From: an uncultured Clostridia bacterium
GTDB taxonomy: Bacteria > Bacillota > Clostridia > UBA1381
Assembly: GCA_944392335.1 (NCBI GenBank)
Contig: CALXWJ010000052.1
Span: 1 to 64,000, forward strand
DNA: 64,000 nucleotides
Direction of reading: 5' to 3'
Shown here: one piece after another, positions 1 through 8,714 of the stretch
Position numbering within the stretch: position 1 is the first letter of the stretch
Layout: each line of letters begins with the position of its first letter
Translations under genes and position numbers: made by a program
Notes under the pieces: model-generated
Database searches by the model: none
Seen by the model: the letters and a program-made list of their open reading frames with translations, nothing else
What the model was told of the DNA's origin: nothing

Positions 1-1
1 C

Positions 2-2461
2 GTCATCGCGGTTTTGGCTGTCATTCTGACAGCTGTAATGTTTACGACATTGTTCACCATCGGAGTCAGTATTATGGACGCCTTTCAGCTTTCCACCATG
101 CGTCAGGTTGGAACAAGCGCCCATGCCGGATTTAAGTTCTTAACACAGGAGCAGTATGACATTGTAAAGGACGATCCCGAGATAAAGGACATTTCATACA
201 ATATTCTTATCGGATTCGGCGAAAATCCCGAATTTGCAAAAAAGTCGGTGGAGATACGCTATACCGAGGAAAAGAATGCCGAGTGGGGCTTTACTGTGCC
301 GACAACTGGCACGCTCCCGCAAAACAGGCTCGATATTGCCACGTCTACAGAGGTGCTCGATATGCTGGGCCTGCCCCATGAGCTGGGCGTGCAGGTGCCG
401 CTTGAATTTACTGCCGCAGGCGGGATAAAGCACAATGAGACCTTTATGCTTTGCGGCTTTTGGGAGCAGGACGCGGTAAGCCCTGTTTGCCAGGCTTTTT
501 TATCAAGAGAATACAGCGACGAGGTCGCGCCCGTATGGCATAAAAGCGTCCCGGCTGAAGAAGGAAACTGGTGGATGTCAGGCTCAATAAATCCGAATAT
601 ATGGTTTGCAAGCTCGTGGGACATCGAAGGGCAGGTAGAAGCATTAAAGGCGCGCTGCGGCTTCGGCGAAGATGTAAACGCGGGCGTAAACTGGGCGTAT
701 GCCTCGTCGGAGGTGGATTTTACGACTGTCGCCATGCTTGCGGGTATCCTTCTTCTGATTGTTTTTTCGGGGTATATGATCATCTATAATATCTTCTATA
801 TCTCGGTATCAAAGGATATCCGCTTTTACGGGCTTTTAAAAACAATCGGCGCCACCAACCGTCAGCTGAAAAAGCTGGTACGCAGACAGGCTTTGCTGCT
901 TGGACTGATAGGAACGCCTATAGGGCTGATTTTGGGGTATGTTGTTTCTGTTTTTGTCACTCCGGTGGTAATGTCGACTACTTCGGTGGCTGACGAACAG
1001 CTTGTTTCCGTCAACCCGCTCATCTTCATAGGCGGCGGATTGTTTACACTGATCACCGTATGGATAAGCTGTATCAAGCCCTGCCGTCTTGTGAGTAAAA
1101 TATCGCCGGTAGAGGCGGTAAGCTACACCGACAGTACGGTAAATTCACGCAAGAAAGCAAAGAAAACAAGGCGTGTTACCCCTCTGTCGATGGCATGGGA
1201 CAATATCAAAAGAACGCCCAAAAAGACGGTGAGCGTTATTGTGTCGCTGTCCCTTTCGATGATACTCTTAAACGGGACGTTTACCTTGATAAACGGTTTT
1301 GATATGGATAAATATATTGAAAACCAGGCCGTATCGGATTTTTATATCACAGACGCGTCGGTAATAAACTTAAATTCCACCGTTGAGATCTTTAACGGCG
1401 TATCAAAGGAACTACAGGATGAGATAAAAGCGTTGGACGGAATCACTGATTTCGGCAGCGTTTATATGCGGGAGACGCAGCATAAATTTAATGAGACCGG
1501 TGCTGAAAATGCCAAAAAGGTTTATGAGGAATATAAAGAAATGCTGCCCATGCCGTACGCGGAGGAGCAGGCTCGCCGCCTTAATGAGGAAGGCTTGATA
1601 GACGCGCACCTGTATGGCGTTGATGATTTTATCACAGGTAAGCTGGAAATATCAGACGGTGAATTTGACCTTGAAAAATTCAAGACAGGAGAATTTGTGA
1701 TAGCTTCTTCCTTCATTGACACGGGCGAGGGGCGGTATTATGATATCGGCGATAAAGTCCCCATCGATTTTGGAAACGGGAATGTCAAGGAATACGAGGT
1801 CATGGCAATAGGCGATATCCCCTACGCGCTCGGCCCTCAGCACACTCATTATTTTGACATATATCTGACGCTGCCGGCGGATGAATTTGTTTTGCAGACC
1901 GGTGAAACGGGCGCTATGAAAACGGCGTTTAATGCCGAAGAAGCCGCGATACCCGCCATACAGGAATGGATAGAGAACTACTGTGAAAAGGTTGACCCGA
2001 ATATGGCATACCAGTCCCGCGAAACCTTTGCGGCGGAATTTGAGGGCTTGCAGAATATGTATCTGACAGTCGGAGGGCTGCTGAGCTTTATACTTGCACT
2101 TATCGGGATACTGAACTTTATCAATTCGGTTATTACTTCGGTGCAGACAAGGCGGCAGGAATTGGCGGTATTGCAGTCGGTCGGAATGACGGGTAAACAG
2201 CTTTGCCAAATGCTTATCGGCGAGGGCCTGTGGTACACGGTCATTACAGTACTCATCACCCTTACAGCCGGAAGCCTTATCACCTATGGGCTGGTTATGG
2301 GGATAGCGTCTCAGATGTGGTTCTTCTCCTATCATTTTATAATAACGCCGATCCTTTTGTGCATACCTGCCCTTGTGGTGCTGTCGGCTGTTATCCCGGC
2401 GCTGTGCTATCGTAATATGTGCAGGCAAAGCGTTGTTGACAGGTTAAGAGAGGGCGAATAA
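2..2461 (+). CDS. FtsX-type ABC transporter permease (5' end outside window)
   Basis: This is the membrane subunit of a MacB/FtsX-like ABC exporter; its ATPase partner would lie upstream, outside the window. The reading frame is already open at base 2, so probably only a short N-terminus is missing. After a first hydrophobic helix comes a large extracytoplasmic domain of about 200 residues, then a cluster of three helices (about residues 240-350) with a cytoplasmic 'LLKTIGATNRQLKK' coupling segment. The pattern repeats in the second half: a helix near residue 400, a second external domain, and three C-terminal helices (about 690-800) with 'LAVLQSVGMTGKQL'. This duplicated FtsX arrangement is typical of Clostridia peptide-export or resistance permeases. 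The substrate cannot be told. A terminator follows at once. Confidence 0.85.
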   Translation, partial: VIAVLAVILTAVMFTTLFTIGVSIMDAFQLSTMRQVGTSAHAGFKFLTQEQYDIVKDDPEIKDISYNILIGFGENPEFAKKSVEIRYTEEKNAEWGFTVPTTGTLPQNRLDIATSTEVLDMLGLPHELGVQVPLEFTAAGGIKHNETFMLCGFWEQDAVSPVCQAFLSREYSDEVAPVWHKSVPAEEGNWWMSGSINPNIWFASSWDIEGQVEALKARCGFGEDVNAGVNWAYASSEVDFTTVAMLAGILLLIVFSGYMIIYNIFYISVSKDIRFYGLLKTIGATNRQLKKLVRRQALLLGLIGTPIGLILGYVVSVFVTPVVMSTTSVADEQLVSVNPLIFIGGGLFTLITVWISCIKPCRLVSKISPVEAVSYTDSTVNSRKKAKKTRRVTPLSMAWDNIKRTPKKTVSVIVSLSLSMILLNGTFTLINGFDMDKYIENQAVSDFYITDASVINLNSTVEIFNGVSKELQDEIKALDGITDFGSVYMRETQHKFNETGAENAKKVYEEYKEMLPMPYAEEQARRLNEEGLIDAHLYGVDDFITGKLEISDGEFDLEKFKTGEFVIASSFIDTGEGRYYDIGDKVPIDFGNGNVKEYEVMAIGDIPYALGPQHTHYFDIYLTLPADEFVLQTGETGAMKTAFNAEEAAIPAIQEWIENYCEKVDPNMAYQSRETFAAEFEGLQNMYLTVGGLLSFILALIGILNFINSVITSVQTRRQELAVLQSVGMTGKQLCQMLIGEGLWYTVITVLITLTAGSLITYGLVMGIASQMWFFSYHFIITPILLCIPALVVLSAVIPALCYRNMCRQSVVDRLREGE

Positions 2462-2501
2462 GCAATTATATTTTAAAAATCTGCTTGCAGAATATAGATA
2501 G

Positions 2502-2539
2502 CCGATGATATGTTAATTTAACAGGTCATCGGTTTTTTT
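2502..2539 (+). terminator. Rho-independent terminator after the ABC permease
   Basis: CCGATGA (2502-2508) pairs with TCATCGG (2526-2532) and is followed by seven T residues. It lies 41 bases after the permease stop codon. Confidence 0.85.
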
Positions 2540-2549
2540 CGTAAATTTT

Positions 2550-2680
2550 ATAACCGCGCCAAAGCTGTCCTCCGCCGTAATCGGCCGCGGATTCAATATT
2601 TGTAATCAGTGAGAGTACAATCTCCCACCGGTTACAGCAAAGCACAGCCCGCGTTATTGTCCTCGACCAAGACGGGACAA
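2550..2680 (+). ncRNA. Candidate structured RNA element, copy A
   Basis: This segment shares its start, hairpins and end with 25903-26066 in the metA leader. Visible pairings: a closing stem ATAAC(C)GCG (from 2550) with CGCGTTAT (2650-2657); a GC-rich hairpin around 2571-2590; and a two-part arm in which TGTAATC (2601-2607) pairs with GGTTACA (2630-2636), capped by GTGAGAG/CTCCCAC (2609-2615/2622-2628) around a six-base loop. A further hairpin pairs TTGTCC (2657-2662) with GGACAA (2675-2680). The best promoter for the next gene lies downstream, at 2762, so this copy is probably not a simple leader. It could be a small RNA, a read-through 3' UTR, or a relic. I do not recognise the class. Confidence 0.5.
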
Positions 2681-2761
2681 GCCCTTATTGAAAGCAGGCC
2701 GAGGCAGAAAAAATAACCAAAATCTTTGAATAAATTGAGGGTTGTTTGTTAAGTTGATACA

Positions 2762-2790
2762 TTGACATGAAAAGAAATATATGTTATTAT
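2762..2790 (+). promoter_or_regulatory. Sigma-A promoter for the ACT-hom-thrB group
   Basis: TTGACA (2762-2767), a 17-base spacer and TATTAT (2785-2790). The first start codon is at 2855, giving a short leader. Confidence 0.8.
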
Positions 2791-2854
2791 ACTATATATG
2801 TGATACAAGTGTTTTTGCAAAACGGACTTTTTCGATTCATTTGGAGGGATTAAT

Positions 2855-3292
2855 ATGGATTCTTCTTATATAATGGTAGATTATAATATGGCTCCTGATG
2901 TATTTAAAAGAGTGATCATGACAAAAAAACTTATTGATTCAGGAAAATACAGATCGGTAAATGAAGCGCTTATACAAACCAAATTAAGCAGGACGGCTTT
3001 TTATAAATATAAAAACCATATTTTTTCATGCAGCGACAATATAAGCGATAACATCGCGACGCTCGCGTTCACGCTTGACGACGTTACGGGTATCTTATCG
3101 GAAATATTAAGCGTTTTTGCAAAGAAGGAGATAAGCGTTTTGACAATAAATCAAAACATCCCCGTAAACGGCGTCGCGAATATGACCATATCGCTCAGGC
3201 TGAAATACAATTCTGAGGGTATGGAAAAAATAATGTCGGATCTGAAAAAAATCAACGGGGTAAACAAGGTCGATTTATTGGCAATGGCGTAG
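2855..3292 (+). CDS. UPF0735/PheB-like ACT-domain protein
   Basis: A 145-residue protein of the UPF0735 family, also seen as PheB next to aromatic or threonine genes in Bacillota. The N-terminal ~55 residues are basic and include an HTH-like segment ('NEALIQTKLSRTAFYKYKN'). Residues ~65-145 form an ACT domain with the pattern 'DVTGILSEILSVFAKKEISV'. ACT domains usually bind amino acids, so a role in sensing a product of the adjacent homoserine/threonine genes is an inference. The start at 2855 has GGAGGG eight bases upstream. It is first in a same-strand group with hom and thrB. Confidence 0.85.
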   Translation: MDSSYIMVDYNMAPDVFKRVIMTKKLIDSGKYRSVNEALIQTKLSRTAFYKYKNHIFSCSDNISDNIATLAFTLDDVTGILSEILSVFAKKEISVLTINQNIPVNGVANMTISLRLKYNSEGMEKIMSDLKKINGVNKVDLLAMA

Positions 3293-3430
3293 GGCATTTA
3301 CCGAAAGGATAAAATTAATAGTGAACACATGCATAATGATCCTAAGGCATTAAAATAATAAAAAAAAGCGCTGACAGCATGATTGAAAATGATATGGGTG
3401 TCTGCGGCACGGAAGGGAATGAACGAGAAA

Positions 3431-4639
3431 ATGATAAAGACGGCGATTATGGGATTCGGAACGGTCGGAAGCGGAGTTTATGAGATAATCAGGGATAAGT
3501 CCTTTGCCGGCGAAACAGGCGATGAGATCGAGGTAAAATATATTCTTGATATAAGAGATTTTGACGATGATGAAATAAAGCCGATGCTGACAAAGAATTT
3601 TGAGGATATTTTAAATGACGACGAGGTAAATATAGCGGCGGAGGTCATGGGAGGCCTGCATCCGGCATATGAATTCACAAAGCAGCTGCTGGAGAAGGGG
3701 AAAAGCGTTGTCACGTCAAATAAAGAGCTTGTGGCGACATACGGCCGGGAATTATTGGAGACAGCACAGAAAAACAACGCGCTGTACATGTTTGAGGCAA
3801 GCGTGGGAGGCGGTATACCGGTCATACGCCCGATGACGGTATGTACAAAAGCGAATAATATTACCGCCATTGCGGGGATATTAAACGGAACGACAAATTA
3901 TATACTGAATGAAATGTTTAAAAAAGGCAAGGATTTTAACGATGCTCTTGCAGACGCTCAGGCAAAGGGTTACGCGGAAAAAAATCCCGCGGCGGATATC
4001 GAGGGGCACGACGCCTGCAGAAAGCTCGCGATACTTTCGTCAATGGCGTGGGGGAAAGTTGTAAACTACAACGATATACCCACATCAGGTATAACCGATA
4101 TAAGCTTAAGGGATGTAGCATATGTTGAAAAGCTGTCGTCGGTGATCAAGCTTATCGGATATGCAATGATGAATGACGAGGGCAAGGTGTACGCGTCGGT
4201 TTCGCCGATGATTGTGCCCGGGGAAAATATTTTGAGCGATGTGAACGGTGTGTTCAATGCCGTTATGATCAGAGGGAATTATCTTGGCGATCTTGTTTTC
4301 TACGGAAAAGGCGCGGGAAAGCTTCCCACGGCAAGTGCTGTGGTTGCGGATATTTTGGATTGTTCGAGACACATCGGCGCGAAAAAGCATAATATAATAT
4401 GGGAAGAGACCGATGAAAAGATTATTGCAGACGCGAATGAACAAACAATGACTTTCCTTGTAAGATGCCGTGATAATGCCCAAAACATAGAGAAGGTTTT
4501 CGGCGATATTGAATTTGTACCCGTATATGATGATGAAACAGCTTTTCTGGTAAAGGATATAAAAAGAGGCAGATTAAATGCCGGACTGGAGAAAATAAAC
4601 GGAGTGATCCATGCTTTGGGAGTGCTTGATATCCGATGA
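3431..4639 (+). CDS. hom: Homoserine dehydrogenase
   Basis: Catalyses NAD(P)H-dependent reduction of aspartate semialdehyde to homoserine, the branch point to threonine and methionine. The N-terminal Rossmann motif GFGTVGSGV is at residues ~6-14. The catalytic-domain signature 'GGIPVIRP', the 'NGTTNYIL' motif and the lysine/aspartate-rich 'ADIEGHDACRKLAIL' follow, and the C-terminal ~80 residues are consistent with a regulatory ACT-like domain. The start at 3431 gives 402 residues and begins just before the Rossmann fold. An ATG at 3419 and a TTG at 3383 are also in frame, but GGAAGGG (3411-3417) is too close to 3419 and better placed for 3431. Its stop overlaps the thrB start (ATGA). Confidence 0.92.
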   Translation: MIKTAIMGFGTVGSGVYEIIRDKSFAGETGDEIEVKYILDIRDFDDDEIKPMLTKNFEDILNDDEVNIAAEVMGGLHPAYEFTKQLLEKGKSVVTSNKELVATYGRELLETAQKNNALYMFEASVGGGIPVIRPMTVCTKANNITAIAGILNGTTNYILNEMFKKGKDFNDALADAQAKGYAEKNPAADIEGHDACRKLAILSSMAWGKVVNYNDIPTSGITDISLRDVAYVEKLSSVIKLIGYAMMNDEGKVYASVSPMIVPGENILSDVNGVFNAVMIRGNYLGDLVFYGKGAGKLPTASAVVADILDCSRHIGAKKHNIIWEETDEKIIADANEQTMTFLVRCRDNAQNIEKVFGDIEFVPVYDDETAFLVKDIKRGRLNAGLEKINGVIHALGVLDIR

Positions 4640-5535
4640 TCGAGGTAAGGGTACCCGCGACAACGGCAAATGTAGGACCGGGATTTGATTGTTTCGGAAT
4701 AGCGTTATCATTATATAATTCAATAAGAGTGAGTGAAACGGAGAATGGGTTGTTTATTAAAAACCACAATGCTTCGGAATATATCTCAAAAGATGAAAAC
4801 AACCTCATATACAGATCGGTTGTGAGAGCCTTTGATGAAGTGGGATATAAAAAAAGAGGATTAAGGATCTCGCAGAAAAGCGCGATCCCCATGACAAGAG
4901 GGCTGGGAAGCAGCAGCGCGTGTATCATCGGCGGGCTTTTGGCGGGGAATATAATAAGCGGAAGAAAGCTGGATACACAAAGGATCTTTGAGCTTGCAAA
5001 CGAGCTTGAAGGACATCCGGATAATGTTGCTCCGGCGTTGTTCGGCGGGTTCTGCGTTTCCTGTATTGACGGCGAGGGTCTGTTCAGGCAGACAATAAGG
5101 ATACCCCGCGGTATAAAGTTTGCCGCCATGATACCTCATTATTATGTCGCGACAAAGAGATCGAGAAAATTGCTGCCCGATAGGGTCTCCTTAAAGGACG
5201 CGTCCTTTAACCTGGCGCATGCCGCCTCCTTTGTGCAGGCAATGGCGTCGGGGAAATTTGATAATATCAACATATACACAAAGGACAGACTGCATCAAAA
5301 ATACAGGGAGGAAGCCGTTCCCGATATGAGGTTCGTATTTGAAAAAAGCCTTGAAAACGGGGCAAAGGCGGTTTTTTTGAGCGGGTCCGGCCCGTCAGTT
5401 ATTGCTATTATAAGCGAAAAGGATGCGGGGTTTAAAAACAGGATGATCGAATGTTTCAGGGAAAATGACATAAGAAGAAGCTGCATTGAGCTTTATGCCG
5501 ACAATGTGGGGGCGGTATCAAGAACGTTTGGATAG
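4636..5535 (+). CDS. thrB: Homoserine kinase
   Basis: A GHMP-family kinase that phosphorylates L-homoserine with ATP in threonine synthesis. At 299 residues it has the usual length. The N-terminal 'VRVPATTANVGPGFDCFG' is the family hallmark, 'RGLGSSSACIIGG' (about residues 88-100) is the phosphate-binding GHMP loop, and 'VFLSGSGPSVIAI' near residue 255 is the third GHMP motif. The start overlaps the hom stop by four bases, so translation is probably coupled. No threonine synthase gene is in the window. It is followed by a long repeat block. Confidence 0.95.
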   Translation: MIEVRVPATTANVGPGFDCFGIALSLYNSIRVSETENGLFIKNHNASEYISKDENNLIYRSVVRAFDEVGYKKRGLRISQKSAIPMTRGLGSSSACIIGGLLAGNIISGRKLDTQRIFELANELEGHPDNVAPALFGGFCVSCIDGEGLFRQTIRIPRGIKFAAMIPHYYVATKRSRKLLPDRVSLKDASFNLAHAASFVQAMASGKFDNINIYTKDRLHQKYREEAVPDMRFVFEKSLENGAKAVFLSGSGPSVIAIISEKDAGFKNRMIECFRENDIRRSCIELYADNVGAVSRTFG

Positions 5536-5542
5536 CAGAGAT

Positions 5543-5686
5543 TAAGTGAGTGTCAAAATCTTTGATTTTGTAACACGAACTTATGCAGAGCTAAGTGAGT
5601 GTCAAAATCTTTGATTTTGCAACACGAACTTATGCAGAGCTAAGTGAGTGTCAAAATCTTTGATTTTGCAACACGAACTTATGTAG
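5543..5686 (+). repeat. Three tandem 49-bp repeats with an internal hairpin
   Basis: Near-identical units begin at 5543, 5592 and 5641. Each contains CAAAATC-TTT-GATTTTG, a perfect seven-base inverted repeat, followed by a conserved 'CACGAACTTATG'. A diverged fourth unit starts near 5714. Related single units occur near 55262 and, inverted, at 55670-55745. There are no unique spacers, so this is not a CRISPR array. Confidence 0.9.
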
Positions 5687-5699
5687 AAAGTATATGTCA

Positions 5700-6225
5700 C
5701 TTTTTGATAGCAAAAATAAGTGAGCGTCAAAAACTTGTTTTTTGCTCCGCGAACTTATGCAATAAAAACGAGGTTTTTACTTGTAAGTAACCAAAATGTT
5801 TTGTCACTTTTTGATAGCAAAAAGTAACCAAAAACTATTCAAGGGCTCTGCCCTTAAAAATCCCGACAGGGGGGTCGGATTCCCCCCTGCACCCCCACAA
5901 ACCGTTTAAGGGGTTTCCCCTTAAAAATCCCCCCCGCGGGAAGGGTTTTTATTCTGGCTAATGGGAATGGAGTTATTGGGTAGATATGACAAAGGGGCTT
6001 TGCCCCTTAAGAATCCCCGGCTGCGCTGAGAGCAAATAAGGATAGAAAGGGAGAGTTTTTTAAGGGGCTTTTGCCCCTTAAGAATCCCCCCCGCGGGAAG
6101 GGTTTTTATTCTGGCTAATGGGAATGGAGTAATTGGGAGGATATGACAAAGGGGCTCTGTCCCTTTGGAATCCCCGTGCGGAAAGGCTTTTTATGGTGGC
6201 TAATTGGAATGAAGTGGTGAGAAAG
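5700..6225 (-). repeat. Composite dispersed repeat block, copy 1
   Basis: This non-coding block fills the thrB-lysC gap. Read on the minus strand it matches 55142-55650 module by module: GGGGATTCTTAAGGGGCAA and its palindromic partner, 'CATTAGCC(A/G)GAATA', 'AACCCTTCCCGC', a linker with 'CTCAGCGCAGCC', an 'AATCCGACCCCCCTGTCGGG' hairpin, and a 'CTTTTTGCTATCAAAAAG' palindrome. The 'TTAAGGGG...AACCCTTCCCGC' module occurs about twice here (5930-6020 and 6085-6175) plus a degraded third part up to ~6225. No open frame or transposase is inside. It could be a non-autonomous element family or a structural repeat; its mobility is not shown. Confidence 0.85.
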
Positions 6226-6319
6226 ACTGGTGGAGATTGCACTCTTGCTGATTACAGGCATTTAGTTCGACGGCTATAGGGGCGGGGGATTTTTACTTAG
6301 GTTACAGATTTGTTTATTA

Positions 6320-6347
6320 TTGATTTATCGTTTTGATGCGATATGAT
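6320..6347 (+). promoter_or_regulatory. Likely promoter for aspartate kinase
   Basis: TTGATT (6320-6325), a 16-base spacer and TATGAT (6342-6347), with the start codon at 6382. It lies just outside the repeat block. Moderate match only. Confidence 0.5.
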
Positions 6348-6381
6348 CTATATATATTATTTTAGGGAGGAATTGAATACA

Positions 6382-7587
6382 ATGGGTTTGATCGTGCAGA
6401 AATACGGCGGCACATCGGTGAAAGACGCCGAGAGGGTAATGAATGTCGCCAACAGGGTTGTTGAGACCTATGATAAAGGGAACAGCGTAGTGGTCGTTGT
6501 TTCGGCGCAGGGGGATACTACCGATGAATTGATCGAAAAGGCGATGGAAATCAATCCGAAGGCGTCAAAAAGGGAAATGGATATGCTTTTGTCCTCGGGT
6601 GAACAGATATCCGTTTCATTGCTTGCAATGGCTGTTGAAAAGCTGGGAAAACCGGTAATTTCGCTGACAGGATGGCAGGCGGGCTTTAAAACAGATTCAC
6701 ATTATTCTGCCGCGAGGATACACAAAATTGACAAGGAACGCCTTCAAAGCGAGCTTGATAAGAATAAGATCGTGATCGTCGCGGGCTTTCAGGGATTAAA
6801 CAAATATGAAGATATAACTACTCTGGGAAGAGGCGGCTCGGATACGTCGGCGGTTGCATTGGCGGCTGCCCTTCATGCCGATTTGTGTGAAATATATACC
6901 GATGTTGACGGGGTATATACCGCAGATCCCAGAATTGTGAAAAATGCTCACAAATTGGATGACATATCCTATGATGAAATGCTGGAGCTGGCGTCGTTGG
7001 GGGCAAACGTTCTCCATAACAGATCGGTTGAAATGGCAAAAAAATACCATGTTAAATTAGCTGTAAAATCAAGCTTGAACAGAAATGAAGGAACATATGT
7101 CAAGGAGGTAGATCAAGTGGAAAAGATGCTTGTCAGAGGGGTTACAAGGGATAATGATTGCGCGAGGATCGCGCTGTGCGGAATAGAGGATACACCGGGA
7201 AAGGCGTATCAGGTGTTTGCATTGCTGTCAAAGCACGGAATAAGCGTAGACCTAATTATCCAGTCAATAGGAAACGGGGAAAAGAAGGATATCAGCTTTA
7301 CGATTACCGAGGGTGAACTGGATAATACCGTAAAGCTTCTGGAGGAGAACAAGTCGGCATTGAAGATTGACGATATCAAGGTGAAAAAGGATGTGTCCAA
7401 GGTATCTATTGTGGGTGCGGGAATGGTAAACAATGCAGGTGTCGCGACAACAATGTTTGAAGCATTATATAACGCGGACATCAACATCAGCATGATCGCG
7501 ACATCTGAGATAAAAATTTCTGTCCTTGTGGATCAAAAGGACGCTGAACGCGCCGTTGCCGCGATCCATGATAAGTTTATGCTGTGA
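6382..7587 (+). CDS. lysC: Aspartate kinase
   Basis: Phosphorylates L-aspartate, the first step towards lysine, threonine and methionine. The 401-residue protein starts with 'VQKYGGTSV', has the kinase motif 'TLGRGGSDTSAVALAAAL' near residue 150, 'DVDGVYTADPRI' near 175, and two C-terminal ACT domains from about residue 265 ('DTPGKAYQVFALLSKHGISV' and 'AGVATTMFEALYNADINI'). This is the usual layout of a feedback-regulated monofunctional enzyme. The start at 6382 is preceded by AGGGAGG; the frame extends upstream to 6343 but without a better start. Probably transcribed alone. Confidence 0.95.
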   Translation: MGLIVQKYGGTSVKDAERVMNVANRVVETYDKGNSVVVVVSAQGDTTDELIEKAMEINPKASKREMDMLLSSGEQISVSLLAMAVEKLGKPVISLTGWQAGFKTDSHYSAARIHKIDKERLQSELDKNKIVIVAGFQGLNKYEDITTLGRGGSDTSAVALAAALHADLCEIYTDVDGVYTADPRIVKNAHKLDDISYDEMLELASLGANVLHNRSVEMAKKYHVKLAVKSSLNRNEGTYVKEVDQVEKMLVRGVTRDNDCARIALCGIEDTPGKAYQVFALLSKHGISVDLIIQSIGNGEKKDISFTITEGELDNTVKLLEENKSALKIDDIKVKKDVSKVSIVGAGMVNNAGVATTMFEALYNADINISMIATSEIKISVLVDQKDAERAVAAIHDKFML

Positions 7588-7598
7588 TCGCGCTTTTT

Positions 7599-7638
7599 GA
7601 TACCGCAGAAGATACTTGATGTATTTTTTCGCGGTATC
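7599..7638 (+). terminator. Hairpin between lysC and rlmB, possible terminator
   Basis: GATACCGC (7599-7606) pairs with GCGGTATC (7631-7638). A smaller inner hairpin (GATAC/GTAT, 7611-7624) runs into six T residues, which would fit a terminator; the outer stem could then act as an alternative fold. Confidence 0.45.
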
Positions 7639-7696
7639 AATATTAAATTTCCGAAGATACAGATATTGTTGTTTGGAAAATAAGGAGAACATTGTT

Positions 7697-8428
7697 ATGC
7701 AGGATAAGATTTACGGAAGAAATCCGGTGATGGAAGCCTTAAAAAGCGATAGGGAAATCGATAAAATATTTGTAAAAAAAGGCGAAAAGGAAGGCTCTTT
7801 AAATACCATAATAAAAAAAGCAAGGGAAAAGGGGATAACAGTTACAGAGGCGGAAAAACAAAAACTGGATATGCTTGCGGAGGGGGCGAATCACCAGGGT
7901 GTATTGGCGTTTGCGGCCGTTCATTCCTATTCGGACGTAAGGGACATTTTGGAAAAAGCAAGAAAAAAAGGACATGACCCTTTTATTATTATATGCGATA
8001 AGATAACCGATCCCCATAATCTCGGCTCGATCATAAGAACCGCAAACTGTGCCGGTGCGGATGGGGTAATTATACCCAAGCATTCAAGCGTAGGTCTTAA
8101 TTCAACGGTGGCGAAAACCTCGGCGGGCGCGGTAGAGTATACACCGGTCGCCAAGGTCACAAACATTGCAAGGACCATAGATGATCTTAAAAAAGAAGGC
8201 CTGTGGATAGCGGGAGCAGACATGGGCGCGGGTCCGATGACAAAAACCGATCTAAAGGGCGCTGTTGGGTTGGTCATCGGAAATGAAGGCGAAGGCATAT
8301 CAAGGCTTGTAAAGGAAAAGTGTGATTTTACGGTAAGCATCCCCATGCACGGAGAGATAAGCTCGTTAAACGCGTCGGTGGCAGCAGCCGTCCTGATGTA
8401 TGAGATAGTGCGTCAGAGAGAGCTTTAA
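7697..8428 (+). CDS. rlmB: 23S rRNA 2'-O-methyltransferase RlmB-type (TrmH/SpoU family)
   Basis: A SPOUT methyltransferase of 243 residues, predicted to 2'-O-methylate a guanosine in 23S rRNA using S-adenosylmethionine. The N-terminal ~75 residues are the L30e-like RNA-binding domain ('IYGRNPVMEAL'). The knotted catalytic domain shows all three family motifs: 'DPHNLGSIIRTANCAG' near residue 110, 'GLVIGNEGEGIS' near 195, and 'IPMHGEISSLNASVAAA' near 215. The start at 7697 is preceded by AAGGAG; an upstream in-frame ATG at 7616 lies in the hairpin region and is unlikely. The exact target base is not readable, so a tRNA-directed paralogue is possible. Confidence 0.88.
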   Translation: MQDKIYGRNPVMEALKSDREIDKIFVKKGEKEGSLNTIIKKAREKGITVTEAEKQKLDMLAEGANHQGVLAFAAVHSYSDVRDILEKARKKGHDPFIIICDKITDPHNLGSIIRTANCAGADGVIIPKHSSVGLNSTVAKTSAGAVEYTPVAKVTNIARTIDDLKKEGLWIAGADMGAGPMTKTDLKGAVGLVIGNEGEGISRLVKEKCDFTVSIPMHGEISSLNASVAAAVLMYEIVRQREL

Positions 8429-8667
8429 TGCCGGTTTTTACAATAATAGGGATATTTTTGCAATTTTGTATAATTTTTTGGGAGTATTTTTTACCAAAAT
8501 TTCCTTAAACTTTATGTAAAGAATATACAAACTGTAAAAAAAATCGTCTTATTTTTAACTGATTTGAGAAAAAACGAAAAAACCGAAGTAAATAAAAGAA
8601 AATTAAAATAAAACAAGTATATTTTTACTTAAACAATAAAAATATATTTAAAATAGCAAATATGAAG

Positions 8668-8696
8668 TTGGATTTTTAAAATATTTCGATTATAAT
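8668..8696 (+). promoter_or_regulatory. Promoter in the rlmB-ACT gap
   Basis: TTGGAT (8668-8673), a 17-base spacer and TATAAT (8691-8696). It would start RNA near 8703, directly ahead of a terminator-like hairpin at 8715-8748. The rest of the 448-base gap (8429-8876) is AT-rich and shows no gene. Confidence 0.6.
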
Positions 8697-8714
8697 ATGT
8701 AGTAGTTAAGCAAT

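Noticed and set aside
1652-2428. 258-residue reverse-strand open frame opposite the ABC permease
   Set aside because: It lies fully within a clear FtsX gene, has no recognisable motif and no ribosome site; a shadow frame.
2640-2690. Copy A as a ykkC-type (guanidine/ppGpp/PRPP) riboswitch, because of its ACGGGACAAGCCC end
   Set aside because: The conserved 5' half of ykkC RNAs (CUAGGGUUCCG and GGUCCGAGAG) is missing, so the resemblance is short and probably chance.
4422-5129. 235-residue reverse-strand frame across hom and thrB
   Set aside because: It crosses two well-supported genes on the other strand and shows low-complexity residues only.
5543-5760. Tandem 49-bp units as a CRISPR array
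   Set aside because: The units are directly joined with no unique spacers, and no cas genes are in the window.
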